Shown here: piece after piece, positions 40,304-50,266 of the stretch
Position numbering within the stretch: the stretch's first letter is position 1
Layout: each line of letters opens with the position of its first letter
Origin: Syngnathus acus
Taxonomy: Eukaryota > Chordata > Actinopteri > Syngnathiformes > Syngnathidae
DNA: 64,000 nucleotides
Assembly (NCBI RefSeq): GCF_901709675.1
Contig: NC_051092.1
Span: 12,336,491 to 12,400,490, forward strand
Reading direction: 5' to 3'
The notes under the pieces: model-generated
The model's input: the letters and a program-made list of their open reading frames with translations, nothing else
What the model was told of the DNA's origin: nothing
The model's database searches: none
Translations under genes and position numbers: made by a program

Positions 40304-40500
40304 AGATGATGGATGGATGGATGGATGGATGGATGGATGGATGGATGGATGGATGGATGGATGGATGGATAGATGGATGGATGGATGGATGATAGATGGA
40401 CGGACGGTTGGATGGATGGATGGATGGATGGATGGATGGATGGATGGATGGATGGATGGATGGATGGATGGATGGATGGATGGATGGATGGATGGATGGA
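40304..40500. repeat. GGAT tetranucleotide microsatellite
   Basis: About 195 bp of GGAT units with a short interruption near 40371-40410. It may be the remnant tail of a lost SINE, since no SINE body flanks it. Confidence 0.95.
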
Positions 40501-40826
40501 TTTGTTTATAATTTGTATTTCACAATTTTAACCAGAGGTGCGCATTCCGTCAGTATCAACGGAAGGTCAAAGCTCTAGGTTTGCTGGTAAACCAATGCAG
40601 CCATGTTTGAGTTGGCTTTGCTCTCCAAAACCTGTTTGTCAACGAAAGAATAACAATAATAAACGGGTTTTGGTTTGAATGACATGTTTTTACATACTAA
40701 TTGTGGGGTTTAGTCTTACGGTTTCAGTTTACTTAAGATTCGTTTATGTTTGAAAGATCTGTATGTAAGATCTGTGTGAAAGATTAACGATAATAAACGG
40801 GTTTTGGTTTAGTCTATTGGTTTCTG

Positions 40827-40870
40827 TGACACATTGAACATTCCATGATCGCCAACCCAACATATAAAAG
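40827..40870 (+). promoter_or_regulatory. Core promoter of lectin G
   Basis: TGACACATTGAACATTCCAT, then GATCGCCAACCCAA and CATATAAAAG. An untranslated exon ends CAACTGCAAAG before gtaac at 40916. This is the best preserved example of the shared module. Confidence 0.7.
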
Positions 40871-41043
40871 GGATCGCCATTGGCATCGTCAGTATCAAAC
40901 ATCACAACTGCAAAGGTAACTTTTCAAACTCAATTTCATGAGGCGCTTTAACATTTACGAATTTCTTGATTCACAAGGTCAAAGAAAATTGATCTGCCAA
41001 TTTCTATTGCTAGAAATATGACTTTTTTTTCAATATTATACAG

Positions 41044-42418
41044 ATGGCATTTGCTCTACGCTCGTTGTTCCTCCTTTGTGGGATTAGTGGACTGCTGACT
41101 GGGGTTGTAAGTCTCGTTCGCTGACTTCAACAATTTACAATGGTCTTTGATGTATTGGTGTCTTCATTTGTGCCAATGTTCAGTCTTGTTTTAACCGTGA
41201 TTTTTTCTTCCTCTTAGTGGTCTTTCCCTGCAAAAGGTTTGTAGTTGTGACTCATTAATACGTTTTCTAGTTAGATAACAAGTAGCTTTGCTGATTTGAT
41301 TGACATGCCTCCTTTTCCTCTGGAAAAAAAAAAAAGATACTGCCAACGTCAACTGCCCTGCAGGCTGGACTCAGTTGGACTGTTCCTGTTACATTTACCA
41401 AGACGAAGCAAGGAACTTTGCAGATGGAGAGGTATGGATGACAATAGTTTACTGCTCTTACCATCCGTCTGGTGATTGGACATTGTGGCTCTGAGTTAAA
41501 ATATGCCTGGTGTATCTTGAACGTGTTCATCCATCCGCCCTCCACCCTGCAGGCCGTGTGCAACATTCTTGGTGGAAATCTGGTCTCCATTCATAATGCC
41601 CTGGAAAACGCAATTGTTCAACAATTGATTGCTGCAGAGGATACCGATCCTGGCACTCCTAACCTTGCCTGGATTGGACTTCATGATTCAATTGAGGTAA
41701 AAGACTGACCAGTTCAAACATACTCTTGTGTTCAGTAGAAATATTTTTGTCACTTAGTCCAACAGACTTATCGTCACCATCGTAAAGTGAGGAGGTGTCA
41801 AGTTGAGAGTCTTTGGCAATGCAGGGTTAGGATCTCATGAGGCTGAAAAACCACAATGTCATCCGTCTCTGCTTAAAATTTGACCATATCAAATATGGAT
41901 AGTTTGGTGCTTAAATTCAACTTTACATTCAATCAAATTATCTTTCAGAAAAAAATGGATATTTAACAACAATTAAACTGACCCTGTGCTCCAAACTCTG
42001 ACCTCAAACTCTAGCTTGACTCAGTTTCATAATGACAGTGTGTTTCTAATACCGTTGAAACACAATGTATGGATTGCCTTGTGACAAACAAACAGCACAT
42101 GCAAAGTGCTGTCGTCATGTTTAACTTGAAATGTAACTTTGTCTTTCAGGATGGTGACTACATTTGGACTGATGGCACAGTTGAGAATTTCCGCAACTTT
42201 GGTTCAGGGGAGCCCAATAGCAGTAATGGTGATTGTGTACGGATGGATGAGACGAGTAAGTAAAATCAGTGACCAAATCTGTGAGATTGATAAGAATTCA
42301 ATGCTGTAATTAATACGTAATCATTTCCATCTTTCTTGCAGCTGGACTTTGGGAAACGGGTGACTGTCCAATCGAAGACGAATATGTTTGCATCCAGGAG
42401 GCACACCATTTCTACTAA
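41044..42418 (+). CDS. Secreted C-type lectin domain protein, gene G
   Basis: Join(41044-41106, 41218-41236, 41337-41431, 41553-41696, 42150-42255, 42342-42418): 167 residues, intact. Signal peptide MAFALRSLFLLCGISGLLTG; 19-nt micro-exon (WSFPAK); domain blocks CPAGWTQLDCSCYIYQDEARNFADGE, AVCNILGGNLVSIHNALENA, AWIGLHD, YIWTDGT, GEPNSSNGDCVRM, GLWETGDCPIEDEYVC. The mannose-type EPN is present, WND is not. It differs from its tandem copy F mainly by 21 extra nucleotides in exon 4 (EDTDPGTPN before the WIGL strand), a different exon 6, and the loss of the intron-1 microsatellite. Confidence 0.88.
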
Positions 42419-42719
42419 TAATTACTCATTTTACCATGATCTGTTCCTGAAATCATGATGAGGCAATATCAATCTTTTTTGGTGTCTGTATTTTTTGGGT
42501 TTACTCTCAAATTTATTTTCCTTTCCTATTCCTTTAAGTATTGCTGACAACAAATGTGTACTCAAATGTGTCAAGTACATAAAGGAATCTGTCTGCATCA
42601 AAATATGCATGTTTGTCTTTATTTACGCACTCCTTACTTACTTACAAACTTACTGTGTATATTGCTTAACACAAGATTTAAAAAAAAAATAATAATAATA
42701 AAGAGATAACATAACAACA

Positions 42720-45010
42720 ATGTATGGACACAGATGACCACAATGCAAACCACTGCTACGGACGGTCTTCTTTGATAAAATTAGGATGTTTAAGCCTGTG
42801 GTGAGGACTGTGAGGAAGTGGACAGTGGAGTCAAGGCAGGACCTCCAAGCCTGCTTTGACTGCACCGATTGGGAGCTTTCGAAGCTGCAACTTCAGACTT
42901 GCATGAACTCACTGACACTGTCACATCATACATCAGTTTTTGTGAGGATCTGTGTGTGCAGACTAAGACCTTCTGCACGTACAACAACGACAAACCTTGG
43001 TTTACACCGAACCTCAGGAGGTTGCGCAAAGTCAAGGAGGAGGCCTTCAGGAGCGGCGACCGCGACCTGTTCAGGCAGACCAGAAACACACTGAACCGAG
43101 AGGTCAGGAAAGCCAAGAGGTGTTACGGGGAGAACCTGAAGAGACACCTCTCTGCCAATCCTGATCCCTCAACAGTGTGGAAAGGTCTGCAGAGCATCAC
43201 GGGCTACAAGAAACGAACCCCCCGTCCTGTGGAGAGCCCAAGGCTTGCTGACCAGCTGAATAAGTTCTACTGCAGGTTTGATCGGTCCTCCCACACAACG
43301 GGACTTCCTGCAGCACAATCTACATACTCACCTCTCCCCACAACTGCTCTGTCCACACCTCTATCATCGTTGTCACCCACTCTCTCTCTTGCAGAGGCCG
43401 CGCCCGCACTCCAGGTCCGCGAGGAGGAAGTGCGCCAGATGTTCCGGAGACAAAAGACCAGGAAGGCACCGGGCCCAGACGGCGTGTCACCTTCCTGCTT
43501 GAAAGTCTGCGCTGAACAGCTGGCGCCCACCTTTGCACGGATCTTCAACCGTTCTCTGGAGCTGTGTGAGGTGCCCTCGTGCTTCAAGAGCTCCACCATC
43601 GTTCCAGTGGCCAAGAAGCCCGCCATCACAGGTTTGAATGACTATAGACCCGTCGCACTGACATCTGTGGTCATGAAATCTTTTGAGAGGTTAGTGCTGA
43701 ACCACCTGAAGGAGGTCGCGGGCCCCCTGCTTGACCCCCTCCAGTTTGCCTACCGGGCAAACAGGTCAGTGGATGATGCGGTCAACATGGGACTGCACTA
43801 CATCCTGCACCACCTGGACACTCCAGGGACGTACGCCAGGATCCTGTTCGTGGACTTCAGCTCGGCGTTCAACACCATCGCTCCTGACATCCTCCAACAG
43901 AAGCTCATCCAGCTTGCGGTGCCTGCCCCCACCTGTCAGTGGATCACCAGCTTCCTGACCAACAGGAGACAGCGTGTGAGGCTGGGGGGCATCACATCTG
44001 ACACCCGGACCACCAATACTGGAGCCCCTCAGGGGTGCGTCCTCTCCCCACTGCTCTTCTCTCTCTACACCAATGATTTCTCCTCAGATGACTCTCCTGT
44101 GAAGCTCCTGAAGTATGCAGACGACACCACTCTCATCGGACTGATCCAGGACGGTGATGAGACTGCGTACAGACAGGAGGTGGAGCGGCTGGTCCACTGG
44201 TGCAACCAAAACCATCTGGAGCTGAACCCGCTCAAGACCGTGGAGATGACAGTGGATTTCAGGCGAGACCCTTCACCACTTCTACCCCTCACTATCCGCA
44301 GTAATACTATTCTCTCCACAGACACCTTCAAGTTCCTGGGAACCACAATCTCTCGGGACCTGAAATGGACCGGCCACATAGACTCTGTCCGGAAGAAGGC
44401 CCAGCAGAGGCTGTACTTCCTGAGACAGCTCAAGAAGTTCAACCTGCCGCGAGAGCTTCTGAAGACCTTCTACACTGCCATCATCCAGTCTGTCCTCTGC
44501 ACCTCCATCACTGTCTGGTTTGGATCAGCCTCCAAACAAGACAAGCACAGACTGCAACGGACAATCAGGACTGCAGAAAAGATCATTGGAATCAACCTCC
44601 CTTCTATCCAAGACTTGTACCTGTCCAGGACCAGGAAACGTGCAAGGAACATCTCTACAGACCCTTCTCACCCAGGTTGCAGTCTGTTTGAACTACTCCC
44701 CTCCGGACGGCGTTATAGAGCTCGGTACGCCAAAACCAGCAGACACCGAGACAGCTTCTTCCCCCAGGCTGTTGCTCTGATGAACTCACACCACTCATAG
44801 AGTCTCAGAGGCATTACTGTGCAATAACATCCTGCTCTTCACACCTTTTGAATTTGTCTACACTGTTTTTGCCATTATTCACATGTCCTGAGTGTTGTTA
44901 GTCACCTATATGTTGAACAGAGGGTGTGTTTTACCGAAGTCAAATTCCTTGTTTGGCACGCTCAAACATGGCGAATAAAAACTCTTGAATCTTGAATCTT
45001 GAATCTTAAA
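42720..45010 (+). mobile_element. 5'-truncated LINE of the CR1/L2/Rex group
   Basis: About 2.3 kb ending in repeated TTGAATC units after GAATAAAAACTC, the typical short-repeat tail of CR1-group LINEs, with a long open RT frame. The apurinic endonuclease domain is missing, so the copy is truncated at its 5' end. The left boundary is approximate. It lies immediately after lectin G. Confidence 0.85.
42869..44800 (+). CDS. LINE reverse transcriptase (endonuclease-less ORF2 fragment)
   Basis: A 643-codon open frame. The N-terminal 180 residues are the linker after a lost endonuclease (CEDLCVQTKTFCTYNNDKPW, RSGDRDLFRQTRN). RT motifs follow: KTRKAPGPDGVSPSCLK, NDYRPVALTSVVMKSFERL, FVDFSSAFNTI (motif A), GAPQGCVLSPLLFSLYTND (motif B) and KYADDTTLIG (motif C, YADD near residue 416). 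The tail has LKKFNLPRELLKTFYTAIIQ and SLFELLPSGRRYR. RT catalytic aspartates are intact and there is no stop, so the insertion is recent. The true start is unknown because the element is truncated; the ATG is simply the first in frame. Confidence 0.85.
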   Translation: MGAFEAATSDLHELTDTVTSYISFCEDLCVQTKTFCTYNNDKPWFTPNLRRLRKVKEEAFRSGDRDLFRQTRNTLNREVRKAKRCYGENLKRHLSANPDPSTVWKGLQSITGYKKRTPRPVESPRLADQLNKFYCRFDRSSHTTGLPAAQSTYSPLPTTALSTPLSSLSPTLSLAEAAPALQVREEEVRQMFRRQKTRKAPGPDGVSPSCLKVCAEQLAPTFARIFNRSLELCEVPSCFKSSTIVPVAKKPAITGLNDYRPVALTSVVMKSFERLVLNHLKEVAGPLLDPLQFAYRANRSVDDAVNMGLHYILHHLDTPGTYARILFVDFSSAFNTIAPDILQQKLIQLAVPAPTCQWITSFLTNRRQRVRLGGITSDTRTTNTGAPQGCVLSPLLFSLYTNDFSSDDSPVKLLKYADDTTLIGLIQDGDETAYRQEVERLVHWCNQNHLELNPLKTVEMTVDFRRDPSPLLPLTIRSNTILSTDTFKFLGTTISRDLKWTGHIDSVRKKAQQRLYFLRQLKKFNLPRELLKTFYTAIIQSVLCTSITVWFGSASKQDKHRLQRTIRTAEKIIGINLPSIQDLYLSRTRKRARNISTDPSHPGCSLFELLPSGRRYRARYAKTSRHRDSFFPQAVALMNSHHS

Positions 45011-45239
45011 TTTATTGCCAAGAATGTGTCCAACCCAAACAAACCTCTTTAATGTTGCTTTTGCAAAAACGACTTAGATTTCAAATGTAGACAATTGTAG
45101 AGGCACTTGAGTGAGCTGAATATTGGCACTTATGTAATAGATCTGTACATAAAAATGATGTCAGCATTAATATTGACACCACTAAAAAATCTCTATGGAT
45201 TTAAGGGCTTTTTGGGGGATGACATTTATAACAAATTGC

Positions 45240-45590
45240 CCATTGGTGTGAGTGTGGATGGTTGTTCGTCTCTGTGTACCCTGCGATTGGCTGGCAACCA
45301 GTTCAGGGTGTCCCCCGTCTACTGCCCGATGACTGCTGAGCTCCATGCGCCAGCATGCCCGCGACCCCTGTGGGGACTCACACTTAGGGGCAATTTGGAG
45401 TGCTCAATCGGCCTACCAAGCACATTTTTGGGATGTAGGAGGAAACTGGAGTGCCCGGAGAAAACCCACGCAGGCACGGGGAGAACATGCAAACTCCACA
45501 CAGAGCGGGTCGGAGGTGGAATCAAACCCTCACCCTCCTAACTGTGAGGCAGACGTACTAACCAGTGCACCACCGAGCCGCCAGGCTTAG
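45240..45590. mobile_element. Two partial tRNA-derived SINEs in inverted orientation
   Basis: 45240-45385 is the 3' part of a plus-strand SINE (GTGTGCGTGGATGGTTGTTC-like, CTGCGATTGGCTGGCAACCA). 45385-45583 is the 5' part of a minus-strand SINE (TTGGGATGTAGGAGGAAACT, GAGAACATGCAAACTCC, head GTGCACCACCGAGCCGCC). They abut tail part to body part, so the structure is an inversion or template-switch product. Confidence 0.75.
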
Positions 45591-46262
45591 GAACATTTAC
45601 CTCATAAATAATGACACACCCATCACAATCTTCCATCGGCTCGGAGACAGATAGATGGAACAACCTTTGATAGTGGAGACAATTATTGGTTGGCATGCAA
45701 CTAAACCTGTTGGATCGTCTTCTGACAAAATGATTGACATGTGCCTGGTCACATTGTGCGCCCTATAGTTTAACTAGGAGGATTTGTCTTGCAGCTAATG
45801 CTCTTGGCAAACCAGTCAGTCAATTCATTTCATTCAGTGCATACTCGCAGAAATGTTCATGATGATGATGTTCATTTCAAAAAGTCATTTGTAAAGGACA
45901 CCAAACTGCTATTGTTTAGTGCCGCTTTTTTCATATTGCTACACGTGTAGATAAGAGCATCTTGTAATGGTTTGCATTTTGTTTCAAGTCACGAATCAGT
46001 TTAGAACCACTTAGAACAACCAACAGCCAACTCATTGTGTTTGTTGCTTCGGGTTTTGTTGCTACATCTCCAAGTCATGCTGTGGTTTATCTTGGTTTTT
46101 GTTTACCATTTTAAATCTTGATATGAGTGTCTTACTTGTCTTTTGGTTTTGGGAAGTAAATGTTTAGTGAGCACTCTTGGCTTGGTTCCCCCTGCTTTGC
46201 TGCATTATGAGTACTCCTCATTCCACCAGAAAAACAACCTGTCACATTGAGGCTTCATTAGT
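45591..46262. other. Intergenic DNA
   Basis: No exon. Contains a recurrent cluster block at 45680-45725 (ATTGGTTGGCATGCAACTAA). Confidence 0.45.
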
Positions 46263-47390
46263 ACCGTATTTTTCGGACTAAAAGTCGCTCCGGAATATAG
46301 GTCGCATTAGCTATAAAATGCACAATAACGTGAAAAAAAAACTTATATAAGTCGCTCTGGAGTATAACTCGCATTTTGGGGGAAATTTATTCGACAAAAT
46401 CCAACACCAAGAACAGACATGAACGAGGAACAACAGGCTAAACGATAGGCAGAGGCGTAGCCAGGAATTTTTCCAGTAGGGGCGCACGCCCACAGGAAAA
46501 AAAATCGAACATCACCCACGCCGTTCGCTGATCGCTAAAACAACATCCGGGTCCGGGAGGCAAACGGTGAATGGATAACATCGCGCACATAGAATAGCGC
46601 AAGCACATTCGCGCAAGACCGAAAGAAAAAAACGGCATGAAAATGAAGAATCGAAAAAGCTCGATTTTTTTCAACCGGGGCGCAGGGAGTCCTAACCGGG
46701 GCGCCGCCCCGGCTCGCCCCGGCTTGGCTACGCCTCTGACGATAGGTATGCTAACGTGACATAAATACAAACGAAGAGCTGAGAACGGGCCTGACGTAAC
46801 ATTCAGAGTTATTCAAATAACTATTACATAAATAACACGTTTATAAAACCATCTGTGTCACTCCAATTCATTAAATCCATCGATCGTCCTTTATGTCAAC
46901 AATGGGTGCGCGCCGCCGACGGCGCTTGCACTTCAAAATATTCCACAGGCCCATATAACAATATATAAATTCTATATCAAATAACTATTATATAAGCAAT
47001 AATATTATCAAACCATCTGTGTCACTCCAAATCATTAAATCCATCGATCAAATTCCTCATCCTTTGTCAACAACGCCGCGCGTGCGCCCTGACGTCAGCC
47101 TCGTCGTTATCCCACAGATCTAGTATACAACTACATATATTGTAGCGTTAACAAAGTACAAGGACCCAAGCACCGGCGTCGACTTCCAGGCGTGTGGCGG
47201 CGTGGACTTCCATCCCCGCAGGTGGCACTTCCAGCCACGGAGGTGGAAGAGAGCTCCATAGAATAGGACCGGGCGTGCGTAAAAGCCAAGTCCGAGCCCC
47301 ATCCACCGTCCCTGGACAGCCACCCGGCCGAGCGCCGGCCCCCGACTTCCATCCACGGAGGTGAAAGAGAGCTCCGTAGAGTTCTGTCAC
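46263..47390. mobile_element. Large pogo-like element, copy 3, right-truncated
   Basis: Begins CCGTATTTTTCGGACTAAAA and follows copies 1 and 2 until about 47380 (GAAAGAGAGCTCCGTAGAGT), after which the acidic coding relic and the right terminus are missing. A hAT MITE is inserted at 46450-46738. Confidence 0.75.
46450..46738. mobile_element. hAT MITE nested in the pogo-like element
   Basis: Left CAGAGGCGTAGCCAGG, right CTTGGCTACGCCTCTG: a 16-bp terminal inverted repeat with one mismatch. An exact 8-bp target duplication ACGATAGG flanks it, and the uninterrupted site (AACGATAGGTATGC) is seen in copy 1 at about 8380. Confidence 0.93.
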
Positions 47391-47407
47391 TTTTATTTCA
47401 ATTGAAG

Positions 47408-47641
47408 TAAACTCGGGAGGCGTGACTCAGTGGTAGAGTGTTCGCCTCTCAACTCTGAGGTTGTAGGATCGACGCTCAACCCTAGTGACCATGTCGAAGT
47501 GTCATTGAGCAAGACACTGAATCCCAATTTGCTCCCAGTGTAGACCTGGTAGCAGCCTCCCATTGGTGTATGAGTGAATGTGATAAAACACTTTGGGCAC
47601 CACGTGGTGTAAATAAAAGCGCTATATAAATGCTGTCCATT
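47408..47641 (+). mobile_element. tRNA-derived SINE with GCGCTATATAAATG tail
   Basis: Head GGCGTGACTCAGTGGTAGAG (A-box) and GGTTGTAGGATCGACGC (B-box), then GAGCAAGACACTGAATCCC and a tail AAAAGCGCTATATAAATG..TCCATTTA. A different family from the GGAT-tailed SINEs. Confidence 0.8.
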
Positions 47642-48021
47642 TAGACTTTTTGCCGAATAAGCCCTCTGGACTCAGTCTTATCACCAGATGAAAGCACGGA
47701 GGGTAGAGTTAGATACTGTATGAAAGAAGAACACAGATATTAACATTTGTCAAATATTCACTGTGAGGTTTGTTGGTTCAACTTTGTAACACGTTTTCAC
47801 CACATTGCAAATTCTTGAGCACTCCAGTCGCTTGACCTTGCCCTCCAAACTCCGTCTGCAATATCTAATGTGATATCAGTTTCATAACGATACTGTATGT
47901 TTCTATTGATAACGAAACACATTCAAGATTGATTACATTATGACAAACAAACAGCAGATGCAAATCCAAGTGGCTGCTATCTTCACATGTGACTGCTTCA
48001 AAGAGGAATTTTGTCTTCCAG

Positions 48022-48291
48022 AGTGAGGACTACGTATGGACGGATGGCTCAGAAGAGGATTTCCTTCACTTTGACACAGCAAATTCACAGCCAAACAGCA
48101 GCACTAGGGACTGTGTAGCAAATGATGATGCTGGTAAGTTAAAATCAGTGATCAAAGGTAGCTAAAAAAATAATGCTCATAACATTTATAACTTTTTTTT
48201 TCTTAAAGATGGACTATGGGAGACTAAGCTGCTCAGCCCCTCTTACCATCCTCTTCACAAATGGAGTTTCCTAATCATGATGACAAAGTAG
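48022..48291 (+). pseudogene. Lectin relic H: exons 5 and 6 only
   Basis: Exon 5 (48022-48133) is well preserved: YVWTDGSEEDFLHFDTANSQ then PNSSTRDC, with good acceptor and donor. Exon 6 (48209-48291) starts DGLWETK and then departs from the family, losing both conserved cysteines before TAG. Exons 1-4, the promoter and a signal peptide are not found; a SINE and a pogo-like element lie upstream. About 350 bp of intron 4 similar to gene I precedes it. A truncated duplicate related to gene I. Confidence 0.8.
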
Positions 48292-48536
48292 ACAGCATCA
48301 AACTTTAATGGTGTCTTTACATTTTCTTTTCTTTTCACCACAATGTTCAGTTGTCATTGGCAATTCATTTGTTGTGGCAAAGTGCAACTCTATGGGAAAT
48401 AATAGGAATCCATCATCATCAGAACATGCTTGAATTTATTTATCTACACTTTCAATTTGAAACTTGGTGATGTTGTTGGCTTTAAATCTAATCAGTTACA
48501 TTCATTTGAATTAAAAAGTTACTACCACCTTCCCCA

Positions 48537-48760
48537 TCAGCAGCAGCAGCACCACAGACAGCACCTCCTCCACCACCAGCAGCACAGACAGTACCTCCCC
48601 CTGAACCAGCAGCACAGGCAGCAGCTCCACCTGCAGCAGCAGCACAGTCAGCACCGTCTCCTGCACCAGCAGCCTAGATAGCACGTTCTCCATCATGAGC
48701 ATCACCGACAGCACCTCCACCAGCAGCACAAACAGCACCGTCATCATCAGAACAATTAAA
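48537..48760. repeat. CAG/CAC-rich degenerate minisatellite
   Basis: Interrupted CAGCAGCACAGACAGCACCT-type units. It creates a glutamine-rich open frame that has no splice signals or homologue context and is regarded as spurious. Confidence 0.85.
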
Positions 48761-49341
48761 GGTCCGCCAGCAGGTGAAAGTGAGTCACCAGTAGTACTGA
48801 CTACTCGACTAGATTGTTCCATTCGTTTGCAATGGATTAAAATAATTAAAACAAAACATTAAAAAAAGAAGAAGGGCTGTCTTTGGATTAAAGTGGGCGG
48901 GATTGATTTTGGTGGGCTGGACTGTTTCTGGAGTAGTCCATCCAATGGTTCTGCGGCAAACTGCCTCTCCAATTAACTGGATGAGATGGAAGCTGGTTGC
49001 CAGAATAGTGCTGCTTTTGCTGGTTCTGGTCAATCGTGTGTTTGTTTTTGTTAGTTATCCAATATCCCTTAGTAAGTTATTATGATTCTCCGGTTTTGTG
49101 CGTAAGTAAACATAGTTTTCCTTTCTTGTGTAGTTAGGAGTACTACCTAGTATTAATTGTGTACTTTTGTTTGCATTTTGCAATTAAGTTTATTCTACGT
49201 CAGTCTTTTGCTGACATATTATTACAAATAATTTTGTTAGCTCATGTTCTCCAGCCCTCTTGTATCAATAAATATAGTGTTTGCGCTTATCATGTTGTAG
49301 CTCTGCTTTGGGTTTTGACTTTCTGGGCACACGATTGTGAC
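48761..49341. other. Intergenic DNA
   Basis: No exon or transposon recognised; GC-poor unique-looking sequence. Confidence 0.4.
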
Positions 49342-49353
49342 AGGGGATGTTTA

Positions 49354-49560
49354 TTATTTTTACTGGTTCTTTTATCACAAACAAGATATTTAGGTTGCAT
49401 TACCTGACATGTTTCGGCATGTACTTCCGCCTTCATCAGAGTGTTCATCAAAGCGGAAATACAAGCCGAAACATGTCAGGTAATGCAACCTAAATATCTT
49501 GTGATAAAAGATCCAGTAAAAATAATCGACAAGCGAAAACAAAATGAACAGAGTACAACT
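49354..49560. mobile_element. Fold-back retroelement fragment with hammerhead-like motif
   Basis: Two arms of about 75 bp (TTTTTACTGG..GATATTTAGGTTGCATTACC and its inverse) meet near 49437. Direct repeats AGGGGATGTTTA at 49342-49353 and 49561-49572 look like a 12-bp target duplication. The minus strand of the left arm reads CTGATGA, a short GGC..GCC stem and GAAACATGTC, resembling the hammerhead core found at the ends of Penelope-like elements. Confidence 0.55.
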
Positions 49561-49572
49561 AGGGGATGTTTA

Positions 49573-50084
49573 TGCAGAACACCTGTCATCACAGGGAGTT
49601 TCTCATTTTTCTCATGGGACTATTTTTGGCCCGGTCACTGAGAATCATATATAGGCATTAAAGGTAATGCTGAAGGATTTTGTGTTTTTTTTGTTTTGTT
49701 TTGTTTTGTTTCACCTCCTTCGAGGTGTAATTGATACAGTAACTGTGGAAGGCAGTATTATGCCGTGGTGTGTCAACACTGCCAAAAATAGCCACCAGAG
49801 ATACATCACTGTCTTTTGTGAAAGCATCCGTCATTGTCACGGGAGGAAGTCATTATGATGGATTTACCTTAATTATAAAGTTTACCGTAATTATAAGGTA
49901 ACAACGGGTTCCTGTGTGTCACCAAATTTTTTATTGTTTTATTTTTTAAATCTATTTAGCTTGTGACAATGACCACCAAAATAAGTTAATACAGTAACAC
50001 CGATTTAGTACTTGACAAAAGGGTGGTCAGGAAATTGTGCAAATCTAGATTTGTGTTATATATATATATATGTATATACATACA
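49573..50084. other. Intergenic DNA
   Basis: Nothing recognised apart from a TA-rich microsatellite at about 50058-50086. Confidence 0.4.
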
Positions 50085-50266
50085 TACAGGACTGTCTCAG
50101 AAAATTAGAATATTGTGATAAAGTTCTTTATTTTCTGTAATGCAATTAAAAAAAAACAAAAATGTCATACATTCTGGATTCATTAGAAATCAACTGAAAT
50201 ATTGCAAGCCTTTTATGATTTTAATATTGCTGATTATGACTTACAGCTTAAGAAAACTCAAAAATC

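Noticed and set aside
48430-48681. Glutamine/histidine-rich frame, possible small protein
   Set aside because: Low-complexity CAG/CAC repeat with no promoter, splice or homology support.
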